The notes under the pieces were generated by a model. The model was not told the origin of the DNA. It saw only the letters and a list, made by a program, of their open reading frames with translations, and made no database searches. From positions 186,001 through 250,000 of the forward strand of contig NZ_JACHFW010000003.1 of NCBI RefSeq assembly GCF_014202115.1: a DNA stretch of 64,000 nucleotides, given 5' to 3'. Each line of letters opens with the position of its first letter. The stretch's first letter is position 1. The position numbers and the translations under genes are program-made. Of the stretch, positions 34,706 through 43,786 are shown one piece after another. The DNA comes from Catenibacillus scindens (GTDB lineage: Bacteria > Bacillota > Clostridia > Lachnospirales > Lachnospiraceae).

Positions 34706-36304
34706 ATGAAACGTTTTTTTACAGGCTTTATGGCCGCCGCTCTCATCGTCAGCACCTTTGCCGGATGCGGCAATTCTGAATCATCCCAGGGGCAGGGAAG
34801 TTCTTCCGAGGCCACCGGCACATCAGCCCCGTCATCATCTGCCGATGAAAGCGGACAGGCAGACAACGGCGCCGATGAAGATATCGCCCAGATCAATATC
34901 CTTTTCTGGACCCTGAATACTGTTCCCGGAGATATTGACATGGTGGAAGAAGCCATCAATGAGATTACACGGGAGAAGATCAACACCGAGATCAATCTTG
35001 AGATCGTTGACATGGGCAGCTATGCCCAGCAGGTCAACCTGAGAGTATCCAGCAATGAAAAACTGGATCTTATGGTCACCCTTCCCGGAGATTCAGCCCA
35101 CTTTAACTCTATGACCTCCCAGAACCAGCTTATGGGTATCAGCGATCTTCTCACCGAGTACGCGCCGGAACTTCTGGAAACAGTTCCTGAGGAATGGCTC
35201 TCAGGAACGACCATCGACGGAGAAATCTATTCCGTCACATCCTATGGAGACAAAGCAACGCCTTTGTGCTTTGTGTGCCGTACAGATATTCTGGAACAGA
35301 CCGGCATTGACCCGGAAAGCATCCAGACTGCCGATGATTTTACCCAGCTTTTTGCAAAAGTCAAAGAAGTGGCGCCGGATATGATTCCGCTCTGCGGTGG
35401 AAACAGAGGATTTCTGACAGCGCCCTATATGATCGACGCCGATGGAAATTTCTTTTCCTATGAAGCTCTGGGCGAAGGAAATAATTCCATCATTTCTATT
35501 CTGCCGGGGAATGGCTCCACCATCACCAACAGATATGAGACAGACGCTTACAAAGCAACCACTGACTGGGCCCACTCATGGTATGAGGCCGGATATATCG
35601 ACCGGGATCTGGCCAACAAGGATGACACAGCGGAGTCTGTGATCCAGGCCAACCGGGGCTTTGGGTACTTTAAACTGATCGGCGGAGGTTCCCTTGGCGC
35701 GGCCTCTGTCAGCCAATCTGTAGGCTACGATATGACCGTCATTGAGCTTTGCGAATCGGTCATTGATACACTCCTGATCCGTAAATTTACATGGGCAGTT
35801 CCCCAGGCCGCTACCGAACCTGAAGCTGCCGTTAAATTCCTGAATCTTTTGTACACAGATGAGGAAATCGTCAACCTGATCACATGGGGAATCGAAGGCG
35901 TTCATTATCAGACTCTTGAAGATGGAACCATTGATTTCCTGGAAGGCCAGGACGCCTCCACCTGCGGATATTACCTGGGCGATGTCACATCCATTTTAGG
36001 AAATGGCTTCCTTGCCAAAGTCAGAGCCGGACAGCCTGCCAATTACCGAGAAGAATGTCTGAAGCTTAATCAGGAAGCTACTGTATCCGAATTTCTTGGG
36101 TTTGGTATTGATAATACTTCCGTTGAAAATACTCTGACAGCTCTGACCAACGTCATTAATGAAATGCGTCCGTCTTTCTCCAGCGGAATTGAGGGAAGCG
36201 ATCAGTTGGACGGTTTCATTGAGAAACTCAAAGCCGCTGACGTAGATTCCTATGTAGCCACCATGCAGGAACAGCTTGACGCATGGCTTGAAAGCAACCG
36301 ATAA
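34706..36304 (+). CDS. Sugar ABC transporter substrate-binding lipoprotein (DUF3502-type)
   Basis: A 532-residue family 1 extracellular solute-binding protein. The signal peptide ends in the lipobox TFAGC and is followed by a Ser/Gly-rich linker. The C-terminal region carries FLNLLYTDEEIVNLITWGIEGVHY and SEFLGFGIDNTSVENTL, typical of DUF3502 proteins that work with LplB/YtcP-type permeases. No permease genes are present here, so it must use permeases encoded elsewhere. The C-terminal 150 residues are homologous to the tail of the broken gene at 41594-43370. Confidence 0.88.
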   Translation: MKRFFTGFMAAALIVSTFAGCGNSESSQGQGSSSEATGTSAPSSSADESGQADNGADEDIAQINILFWTLNTVPGDIDMVEEAINEITREKINTEINLEIVDMGSYAQQVNLRVSSNEKLDLMVTLPGDSAHFNSMTSQNQLMGISDLLTEYAPELLETVPEEWLSGTTIDGEIYSVTSYGDKATPLCFVCRTDILEQTGIDPESIQTADDFTQLFAKVKEVAPDMIPLCGGNRGFLTAPYMIDADGNFFSYEALGEGNNSIISILPGNGSTITNRYETDAYKATTDWAHSWYEAGYIDRDLANKDDTAESVIQANRGFGYFKLIGGGSLGAASVSQSVGYDMTVIELCESVIDTLLIRKFTWAVPQAATEPEAAVKFLNLLYTDEEIVNLITWGIEGVHYQTLEDGTIDFLEGQDASTCGYYLGDVTSILGNGFLAKVRAGQPANYREECLKLNQEATVSEFLGFGIDNTSVENTLTALTNVINEMRPSFSSGIEGSDQLDGFIEKLKAADVDSYVATMQEQLDAWLESNR

Positions 36305-36343
36305 TACCCTGCTTATCGCAAATCTTTTTTTCATTACCTCCGA

Positions 36344-36380
36344 AAAAATCCCCCGCGCAATATACCGCGCGGGGGATTTG
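36344..36380. terminator. Bidirectional terminator
   Basis: AAATCCCCCGCGC pairs with GCGCGGGGGATTT between convergent genes. Confidence 0.9.
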
Positions 36381-36390
36381 CATTAATTTT

Positions 36391-36828
36391 TTACCGGCAC
36401 AGAAGCATTCGTCTCTCATGATCTGTATCAAACATATGGGCCATATTGCCAAGGCCGCTGCCGTCCGGCTCCGCCTCAAGGGCGCCGTTATAATTTAATA
36501 CCCAGCCGAACTGAAGGCTCACATCATGATAACCGACAGACAGGCCGCCTTTCTTTTTGATCTTATAAATAAGCGGTGTTCTGAACTGCCAGTATTTTTT
36601 AAGATCAAACATTTCTTCTCTTGTATATTCCAGGCCGTCGTACTCAAAAATGATATCGTCGCGGTCGAAAACTTCCCCGTCAACGACTACATTTCCGAAA
36701 CGGCACTGGGTAAACCAGTATCCTTTATAGTATTTGGGGACAAAGCGGAACTCAAATCCGTCGATTTCCCCATTTTCATCATATGTATTATGAAATCCCC
36801 GCTGCTGGATCGGCTGAAATTCTACCAT
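36391..36828 (-). CDS. C-glycoside deglycosidase beta subunit-like (DUF6379)
   Basis: A 145-residue protein beginning MVEFQPIQQRGFHNTYDENGE, of the DUF6379/CGDB type, a small beta-sandwich subunit. In characterised enzymes it associates with a TIM-barrel alpha subunit to cleave the C-C bond between sugar and aglycone in 3''-oxo C-glycosides such as oxidised puerarin or homoorientin. The gene follows the candidate alpha subunit by 16 bp with AAGGAGG before its ATG. The family assignment is from remembered motifs and context. Confidence 0.68.
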   Translation of the reverse strand: MVEFQPIQQRGFHNTYDENGEIDGFEFRFVPKYYKGYWFTQCRFGNVVVDGEVFDRDDIIFEYDGLEYTREEMFDLKKYWQFRTPLIYKIKKKGGLSVGYHDVSLQFGWVLNYNGALEAEPDGSGLGNMAHMFDTDHERRMLLCR

Positions 36829-36844
36829 TATGTAAACCTCCTTT

Positions 36845-37744
36845 TTAATATCCTAAAATGTTGCGCAGCATAATCTGATGGCGGCGCACTTGCTCCGGAA
36901 TCTCCACCATCGCCTGGGCGAATTTTTCCGGGCTTTCCTCCGCATGGAAACGGATCGGGCACTCGCACTCGGAGAGAAGATCGCCGCTCCATCCATTGTC
37001 GATCATATACTGGATAACTTCCGGATAAGGGATGGTTTCCTCCTCAAAGTTCTCATTGACATAATTGAACTTTGCATGGCAAACCCAACTGTAAGGCAGG
37101 AAATCAACAATCTCTTCCGGTTTGGTCACATCGGAAAAATCCATTTCCCGGCCGCCTTTAGCCGCTCTGTACTGGAATGTGCCGAAATCAATATTGAAGC
37201 CAAAATGCTCTGTCTTCGTGCGATGGATAAAATCCAGATATTCATCCCGGATATGAGGGGTGTGGAGGGTTGTTGGGAGATGAACCTCATTCTGCATGCG
37301 CACATTGTACTTTTCAGCATAAGGCAGAGCCTTCTCAATGTAATTCTGCCATCCCGGTTCCGGATCGCACAGTTCATTGACACATGTAATCTTTGTTCTC
37401 AGAGCCTTAAATCCAAGAAGATTTGCCAGACGGAAATCCTGCTTCAGTTCTTCCACAACTTCATCATCGGTCATCCCGGGACCGCGGTGAAGATGGTTTT
37501 CTGCCCAGTGGCCAAGCTCGGACGGCTGAAGATTATATTTCTCGCACAGTCTCCAGTATTTGTCCACCCATTCCGGCGTGGGATTGGGATAATTGGGGAT
37601 ATAGCTTGTGAGGAACTCAAAGCATGTGGCCCCTGTATCATACATTTCCAGAAAAGCATCTTCCAAAGTCATTGTTTTTCCCAAAAGATTGTGATAACTG
37701 TACAGACAGATCCCTCTTCTGGGATGTCCTTTTTCAGTACTCAT
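36845..37744 (-). CDS. C-glycoside deglycosidase alpha subunit-like, sugar isomerase/epimerase fold
   Basis: A 299-residue AP-endonuclease-2-type TIM barrel. Metal-ligand candidates occur at the usual strand ends: E153 (QNEVHL), D186 (FNIDFG), H223 (VCHAKF) and E259 (LLSECE). The motif GICLYSYHNLLGKTMTLEDA at the start and GPGMTDDEVVEEL are typical of C-glycoside deglycosidase alpha subunits. AGGAGG precedes the ATG. It is divergent from an AraC regulator and co-transcribed with the beta-like subunit. A plain sugar isomerase is the alternative. The oxidoreductase that would supply the 3-keto substrate is not in the window. Confidence 0.66.
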   Translation of the reverse strand: MSTEKGHPRRGICLYSYHNLLGKTMTLEDAFLEMYDTGATCFEFLTSYIPNYPNPTPEWVDKYWRLCEKYNLQPSELGHWAENHLHRGPGMTDDEVVEELKQDFRLANLLGFKALRTKITCVNELCDPEPGWQNYIEKALPYAEKYNVRMQNEVHLPTTLHTPHIRDEYLDFIHRTKTEHFGFNIDFGTFQYRAAKGGREMDFSDVTKPEEIVDFLPYSWVCHAKFNYVNENFEEETIPYPEVIQYMIDNGWSGDLLSECECPIRFHAEESPEKFAQAMVEIPEQVRRHQIMLRNILGY

Positions 37745-37940
37745 AAAAAACTACCTCCTGTTATTCCATAAAAGTCCCATTGCCGAAAACGTCTCATTAC
37801 GGCGTTTTTACGGTAATTTCTTCATCCGTCAGATCTTTATCGGATAAATTTATTATATTGAAAGCTCCTGTTTTATTCCATACATGATATAATGATAAAA
37901 ATGGACAAAATTACGATTTTGATCATTGGAGGTAAAAGAT

Positions 37941-38711
37941 ATGGATTTTTTAGTGATGAGCAAAGAAGAAAAATTTTACGATTATCCGCCCCATCATCAT
38001 GATTTCTGGGAGGTGATCATTAATATTGAAGGCTCCGGCACGGCGACTATCGACGATAAAACCTATCCCTTCCGCCCGGGAACGATCTTTTGTATTCATC
38101 CTGGCATTACCCACCGAAAAACCTCCCCGGAAGGCTATGTAGACGGCAGCGTTTTGATCGGGGATTTCTGCTTCAAGGAAGACACCGCGCCAGTCCTTGT
38201 CTTTCAGGATGACGACCGCCAGTCCTTTTACTCTTTATTTAAGCTGGCCTACGCCTTCCCCATAAACCCCGCCACCGATGTATACGCGGAACGTTTTTTG
38301 CGCTCCATTGTGGACGCCATGCAAAATCTTCTTTCCCACTGGCGCAACGCTACCGGAAAAAACGCCCACGTCCTCCGCGTCCAGAAAATTCTTGCCGACC
38401 ATGTGGCCGATACGGATTTTGATATTAATGAGGCCATCCGCTCCACACCATACTCCTCCAATTATTTCAGAGCCTTATTTAAAGAACAGTGCGGCTGTTC
38501 CCCGCTCCACTACTATCATGAACTGAAAGTCCAGTTTGCCAAAGAACAGATCCTTCAGTACAAAAGTATTTTATCCATCAGCGAGATTGCCCAAAGCTGC
38601 GGCTTTGACGACCCTTACTATTTTTCCAGAGTTTTTAAAAAAATCGCCGGCGTCAGTCCTATGGAATTTTATAAGAAAAGCCGGGAGCAAATCCCCCGGC
38701 CTACAATTTAG
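37941..38711 (+). CDS. AraC-family regulator, divergent to the deglycosidase-like operon
   Basis: A 256-residue protein with an N-terminal cupin (YPPHHHDFWEVIINIEGSG, IFCIHPGITH) whose His residues suit ligand or metal binding, and a C-terminal AraC double helix-turn-helix (LSISEIAQSCGFDDPYYFSRVFKKIAGVSP). The ATG at 37941 follows TTGGAGG; an in-frame codon upstream overlaps the site itself. It likely regulates the divergent alpha/beta operon 197 bp away, by position only. Confidence 0.85.
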   Translation: MDFLVMSKEEKFYDYPPHHHDFWEVIINIEGSGTATIDDKTYPFRPGTIFCIHPGITHRKTSPEGYVDGSVLIGDFCFKEDTAPVLVFQDDDRQSFYSLFKLAYAFPINPATDVYAERFLRSIVDAMQNLLSHWRNATGKNAHVLRVQKILADHVADTDFDINEAIRSTPYSSNYFRALFKEQCGCSPLHYYHELKVQFAKEQILQYKSILSISEIAQSCGFDDPYYFSRVFKKIAGVSPMEFYKKSREQIPRPTI

Positions 38712-38760
38712 TTATATTATTTTCTATCTGTGGCCCGGCCCTTGGCCGGGAGATCTGTTT

Positions 38761-39402
38761 TTAATCTACCAGCGTATTATCCGCCAGAATTTCCGGCTTA
38801 TATTTCATGCTGTCCGCCTCTGTCAGCTCACGGATAACCCGGCATGGCACCCCTGCGGCAAAGGTTCCGGCGGGAATATTCCGGGTTACAACACTTCCTG
38901 CGCCAATAACGCAGTCCTCCCCGATGGTCACTCCCGGACAGATCACCACATTTGCCGAGATCCAGCAGTTCTTTCCGATAACTACCGGTTTTGCGTAGCA
39001 CAGCCCTTTGATAGAGCCATCAGCAGTTTTAATGCGGTGGCGCTCATTGGACAGCATAGGGTGTACCGGCGTTACAATGGTTACATTGGGGCCAAAGGCA
39101 CAGCCCTCCCCGATAGTCACATGGGCGTCATCCTGAATGGTAAGATTATAGTTAAAAAAGCACTGTTTTCCAATACTTGTGTGACATCCATAGTGGAAAA
39201 ATACCGGTCCCTGGATAAAAACCGATTCCCCCAGCTCCCCTACAAGCTCTTTTAAGATGGCCGCCCGCCGCTCCACTTCATCCTCGCGGGTGCTGCTGTA
39301 TTCCTGGCTCAGATTGTGGGATTTCAGCTTTAACGCTTTCAGTTCCGGATCTCCGGGACAAAACAGCACGCCGTCATTAATCTTCTTCTCCTCGCTTGTC
39401 AT
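38761..39402 (-). CDS. Sugar O-acetyltransferase (Maa/LacA family)
   Basis: A 213-residue left-handed parallel beta-helix enzyme that transfers acetyl from acetyl-CoA to sugars. Hexapeptide repeats such as VTIGEGCAFGPNVTI and GVTIGEDCVIGAGSVVT are clear, and the catalytic His lies in TPVHPMLS. The second ATG (39402) sits at a good distance from GGAGGAGG; the first ATG overlaps it. It is transcribed after trpS. Confidence 0.9.
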   Translation of the reverse strand: MTSEEKKINDGVLFCPGDPELKALKLKSHNLSQEYSSTREDEVERRAAILKELVGELGESVFIQGPVFFHYGCHTSIGKQCFFNYNLTIQDDAHVTIGEGCAFGPNVTIVTPVHPMLSNERHRIKTADGSIKGLCYAKPVVIGKNCWISANVVICPGVTIGEDCVIGAGSVVTRNIPAGTFAAGVPCRVIRELTEADSMKYKPEILADNTLVD

Positions 39403-39503
39403 AGTCATCCTCCTCCCAAAATGTCACAGTGCCCGGCATAGCATAGATCCAGGCGCCGTTCAGACGCTTTGCGCCTGCGCCTGCAAATATTTGATATTGG
39501 TAA

Positions 39504-40595
39504 TTATTTTCCTTCTCTGTATTTCTGCGCCTGCTCCTCAATAAGTTCACGATCTTCAAAATAATTGATCTTCATGGCGCGTTTTACCTCGGCAAGAGTT
39601 ACCGCAGCTACAGATTCCGCCTTTTTGCTGCCTTCCTCAAGAATCCGGTACACGCCGGGGATGTCCTGCTCAAACTGGCGTCTTCTCTGGCGGATCGGCT
39701 CCAGCTCATCCTGAAGGACGTTGTTGAGGAATTTCTTGACTTTCACATCTCCAAGACCGCCTCTGGTGTAATGGGCCTTCAGCTCATCCAGGTTCTTGTA
39801 GTCGGGGAGGTATTTTTCAAAATGCCCATCCTGGCAAAAAGCATCCAGGTAAGTAAATACAGGATTTCCTTCCACCTGCCCCGGATCTTCAACTTTCAAA
39901 TGATTGGGATCGGTGAACATGGACATTACTTTCTTGCGCACATCCTCAGCGCTGTCGGAAAGATAAATACAGTTGTTTAAAGATTTGCTCATCTTCGCCT
40001 TGCCGTCAATGCCAGGAAGACGCAGGCACGCTTTGTTGTCCGGCAAAAGCACCTGGGGCTCCACAAGAGTTTCCCCATAAACCGCGTTAAACTTATGGAC
40101 AATTTCTTTTGTCTGCTCGATCATTGGGAGCTGATCCTCACCTACAGGCACCGTTGTTGCCTTAAAGGCTGTAATATCGGATGCCTGGCTGATAGGATAG
40201 GTGAAAAATCCCACCGGGATGCTGGCCTCAAAATTACGCATCTGGATTTCTGATTTTACTGTGGGATTGCGCTGAAGTCTGGACACTGTTACAAGGTTCA
40301 TATAATAAAAGCTCAGCTCGGTCAGCTCCGGCACCTGAGACTGGATAAACATTGTACACTTTTCCGGGTCCAGCCCGCAGGAAAGATAGTCCAGCGCAAC
40401 TTCAATAATATTCTGGCGCACCTTTTCAGGATTATCCGCGTTATCCGTCAATGCCTGAGCATCGGCGATCATAATAAATACATCATCATATTCGCCGGAA
40501 TTTTGCAATTCCACACGGCGTTTCAGCGAACCGACATAGTGTCCCACATGAAGTTTCCCCGTCGGCCGGTCGCCTGTCAAAATGATCTTCTTCAT
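39504..40595 (-). CDS. trpS: Tryptophan-tRNA ligase
   Basis: A 363-residue class I synthetase. The HIGH motif appears as [10 protein letters not shown] and the KMSKS motif as AKMSKS, both intact, with tryptophan-pocket segments [25 protein letters not shown] precedes the ATG. There is no T-box leader between the promoter and the gene. Confidence 0.96.
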   Translation of the reverse strand: MKKIILTGDRPTGKLHVGHYVGSLKRRVELQNSGEYDDVFIMIADAQALTDNADNPEKVRQNIIEVALDYLSCGLDPEKCTMFIQSQVPELTELSFYYMNLVTVSRLQRNPTVKSEIQMRNFEASIPVGFFTYPISQASDITAFKATTVPVGEDQLPMIEQTKEIVHKFNAVYGETLVEPQVLLPDNKACLRLPGIDGKAKMSKSLNNCIYLSDSAEDVRKKVMSMFTDPNHLKVEDPGQVEGNPVFTYLDAFCQDGHFEKYLPDYKNLDELKAHYTRGGLGDVKVKKFLNNVLQDELEPIRQRRRQFEQDIPGVYRILEEGSKKAESVAAVTLAEVKRAMKINYFEDRELIEEQAQKYREGK

Positions 40596-40652
40596 TACTA
40601 ATATTTCCTCCTTCTAAAGACCTGTCTGCCCAGGACAGACTCTCTAGGAACA

Positions 40653-40682
40653 AGTATATCATACTAACGCGGTAAACTGCAA
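40653..40682 (-). promoter_or_regulatory. trpS promoter
   Basis: TTGCAG (40682-40677), 18-bp spacer, TATACT (40658-40653), 58 bp from the start codon. Confidence 0.6.
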
Positions 40683-40704
40683 TGACAGTTTTAAAGAGGA
40701 CGAA

Positions 40705-40746
40705 GTAACAGTCCAGCCATCAGGAATGAGAAGGCTGGACTGTTAC
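40705..40746. repeat. Palindromic repeat, family 2 (long-arm variant)
   Basis: GTAACAGTCCAGCC and GGCTGGACTGTTAC are perfect 14-bp arms around ATCAGGAATGAGAA. The loop and the AACAG arms relate it to the units at 3247 and 58687. It follows the broken NTF2 gene. Confidence 0.75.
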
Positions 40747-40759
40747 CGGCTAAACACTG

Positions 40760-41581
40760 TTAATATTCAAAAGTTTCTTCAAAATGGGTATAGGGTTCGG
40801 GCAAAGGCGGAGCCAGAACTGACAGGGATGTTCTTCCATCATATATCCACGTAAAAGTACTTGGCCTGTCCGGTTCAGGAAAATACTTGATCTCTCCATT
40901 ATTCCCGGCATATTGGATCGTCTTCTCCGGCTTACCTTTATTCCCGGATTTTTCTTTTACCAGGCGCATATTATATGTTACCCAGTTTTCATCAAAGGGT
41001 GTTCTCAGAAGTTCATAATTATGGAAATGCCAGAATTTCCATGTGCCATCCTCTTTTATAAAGTCCACGCCATAACGTGACCAAACCCAGTGTGCCCACA
41101 CACGGCACCCGTCAAAAATACCTTCGCAATAGAAATTTTCAGGCGCGTTGTTGTCCTGGGCAGGGCCATGTCCGGATTCGGTTCCTGAAAGCAGCCACAC
41201 TCCCTTTGCCGTTTTTCCATCTGCGGCCACTTCCAGAACTTCATTACTCAAAGAGTGAAAAATCCATTTTCCCGGAGGATTTGGACGTCCTCTGTGATAA
41301 TCGGTAACATTTTTATAACCCTCATACACACCCACATTTCCATACTCCGCATGTACGTCCTCTCTTTTCGCTCAGAGCTCTATAATTTCCTCGTCTCTGA
41401 AAGCCGCGTGAAGAAGCATATACTTTGACATCAGATTAGAAATCTCATTTCTATCTTTCAATAAAACAGAGGCTTTTTCCAGTTGATCACACCTTTGTGA
41501 AAGTCTGGCGTTATCTTGGGACAGCAGCCGGTTATTTTGCTCCAGAATTTCCAGACGATGGATAATTTTTTCTAACTCCAA
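40760..41581 (-). pseudogene. NTF2/SnoaL-like protein interrupted by TGA
   Basis: One 273-codon frame encodes an NTF2-like (SnoaL) protein with an N-terminal coiled coil (LEILEQNNRLLSQDNARLSQ) and a domain containing NLMSKYMLLHAAFRDEEIIEL, then VGVYEGYKNVTDYH and TWKFWHFHNYELLRTP. A TGA at 41374-41372 follows RDEEIIEL, where the family usually has Trp, so a single TGG-to-TGA change explains it. The rest of the frame is clean. The start is probably TTG at 41581 with GGAGGGG upstream. The substrate is unknown. Confidence 0.72.
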
Positions 41582-41593
41582 TTATTTCCCCTC

Positions 41594-43370
41594 CTACTGA
41601 TTCTGCGCTTTCCATTCATCATACTGCTGCTGGCAGGATTGAAGAATCTCAGGCATACCTCCATTTTCCAACTTTTCAAGAAATGCAGGCAATTCTGTTT
41701 CCGGATCCAATACTCCTGAAATCAAACCATTCCGATATTCTTCAATAATATTATTGATGGAAGTCAGCTCATTCTCAAATAAAGATGTATCCACGGTAAA
41801 GCCAATGGCCGGTGAATACAAGGCGTTTTCCTGTTTTTCCAAAGCAATCTGCCGGGAATCGGGATCATTTCCTTCCCATACACGGGAAAGGAACTGATTT
41901 CCAAAAATCCATGTTGCGTTCAGATAATATCCGCTGTTTGAACTGTCTACGCCTTCAGGAAATCCAATTGTGCCATCCGGTTTTTCCTCCCAGTGTACAC
42001 CTTCAATTCCAAAATTCATTAAGTTAATGACGTCTTCATCCGTAAATAAAAGGTTAATAAATTTCATAGCATGGTCTTTTCGGGTTAATACAAATTCATA
42101 ATGTACAAAAGGCGTATGCGCAATGGCGATGCCTGCCTCGCCAAATTTATCTGGTACATAATCCATAAGAATTTCTGCACGAAATTCAAAATTATCAATT
42201 CTTCTCCCAATAAATGCCGGCGTATCTTTATCATCTAATGTAAACTTATTTCCATAAAGTGTCAACCAGCCGGTACGTTCATCCATTGAATATCCGTCAA
42301 AAAATTTTCTAAAAAAATTCCATTCCCATCCCAGAGGTTTACCGTCAAAAAGAGTACGAACCGAAGAATTGCCATAAATGTCCACGCCTCCGTTTTTACA
42401 GCACATATCCGGAGAAGTTTCTGTCTTTCCTTCACCTGCCGATGTTTGTATATCTATATGAAGGCCCGGAGCTTTATTTTTATTAACTACCGGCCATCCG
42501 TCAATCCATTCTAAAGGAGCAATCCCTGTCTCCCTCCCCATATGATGATAATAAGCTTCGGTCAGCCTGTGACCTAAAAATACAATCCACCATGTGCCAT
42601 CATGAGCCTGCACAATATCTCCATGTCCAAGCCCCGCAAAGTCTGGATTATGCTCTCTGACTGCTGTTAATATAGGGTTATGGGGACATGGCTCAAAAGG
42701 CCCCCATATGGATCTGGAACGGGCAATACACGACATATGGCAAAACTCTGTACCGCCTTCCGCAGTCAGCAGATAATACCAGTCTCCCAGTTTATACATA
42801 TGGGGGCCCTCAGCAAATCGTCCGCCGCATCCCGAAGAAATCTTTTTGCTTTCAGTCAGAAGTTCGCCTGTATCCGGACAAATCTGCGCCTGAAATATTC
42901 CGTTTCCCTCAGAACCATCTGATCTTTCTGACGGCATAGTACTTATAAAATATGCCGTGCCATCATCATCCCAAAATAACGACGGATCTATTCCCCCCTG
43001 AGCAATCCAGCGCGGTTCTGACCAGGGGCCTTCCGGAGATTTGGACATAATAACAAAATTTCCGCTGCCCCCCCGGTTTCATAACGCCGTCTCTGGACAC
43101 ATTTGTTGATACGAGATAAAACATACCGTTGTGGTACCGTAATGTTGGCGCAAAGATCCCGCCGTTATATTGACATCCGGGAAATTCCATCTGTTCTGGC
43201 CGGTGAAGACAATGCCCGACCTGACGCCAATGAATTAAATCTCTGCTGTGAAATATTGGCAGTCCGGGCAAAAATTCAAATGAACTGGTCACCAGATAAT
43301 AATCCTTATCGACACGGCATATACTTGGGTCCGGGTGAAATCCTGGAATAATAGGGTTTTTAATATGCAT
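41594..43370 (-). pseudogene. GH43 hydrolase with frameshift, fused to a sugar-binding-protein tail
   Basis: The 5' part starts at ATG 43370 (MHIKNPIIPGFHPDPSICRV) and is a GH43 xylosidase/arabinofuranosidase; catalytic base D is in HPDPS and GIDPSLFWDDDG follows. A run of seven G at 43070-43076 shifts the frame after VMKPGG; six would restore SGNFVIMSKSPEGPW. The hydrolase continues through its C-terminal beta-sandwich and then, near 42065 after RKDHAMKF, turns into INLLFTDEDVINLMNFGIEGVHW, which is the C-terminus of a DUF3502 sugar-binding protein. The second half of the sandwich is lost. So two genes were joined by deletion, and the product is also frame-broken. Confidence 0.82.
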
Positions 43371-43627
43371 AGCCTGATCCTCCCACTTTTTTTCAAACAC
43401 ACATCTCATGAAATCAGGATCTTTTTTAAGTCCTGGCACAGGAGTCATCTCCTATGGGGTATATTATAACAAATCAGGCCATTTATTTTTTGTTCAAAAA
43501 AGCATGGTATTGTATATATCAGCACTATCTAAATCAGCCAAACTAAATTGCCATTTTCGTTTAGCCAGACTTTTTTCACGATTCCTGTGTTAATCGCCGG
43601 CCCAACTGTTGCCTGTTTGCCTATTTA

Positions 43628-43705
43628 TTTTAATTTTTCCAGTACCGCACCGACATCCCCATCAATGCAAATGGAACGACCGGAAATTATACTTGATAAT
43701 CGTTG
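43628..43705 (-). pseudogene. Remnant of a second SirTM gene
   Basis: Plus-strand CATCCCCATCAATGCAAATG and GGAACGACCGGAAAT match the 3' end of the SirTM gene at 45586-46500 almost base for base, and then jump to ATACTTGATAATCGTTGG, which lies about 90 bp further in that gene. Only these pieces remain. The gap 43371-43786 holds nothing else recognisable. Confidence 0.7.
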
Positions 43706-43786
43706 GGGTGTTATCTTTATTGCGTGCCAAAAATAAAGTCATTTAAACTCTGTAAAACAATAATTGGCCTTATTTGCAGCCTTTTT

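Noticed and set aside
40596-40700. T-box leader before trpS
   Set aside because: The promoter lies only about 58 bp from the start codon, and the T-box sequence (TGGnACCGCG) is absent. The same holds for aspS.
8666-41374. Stop-codon recoding in this organism
   Set aside because: The interrupting stops are TAA, TAG and TGA in different genes, and all three also end intact genes, so plain mutation is the simpler explanation.
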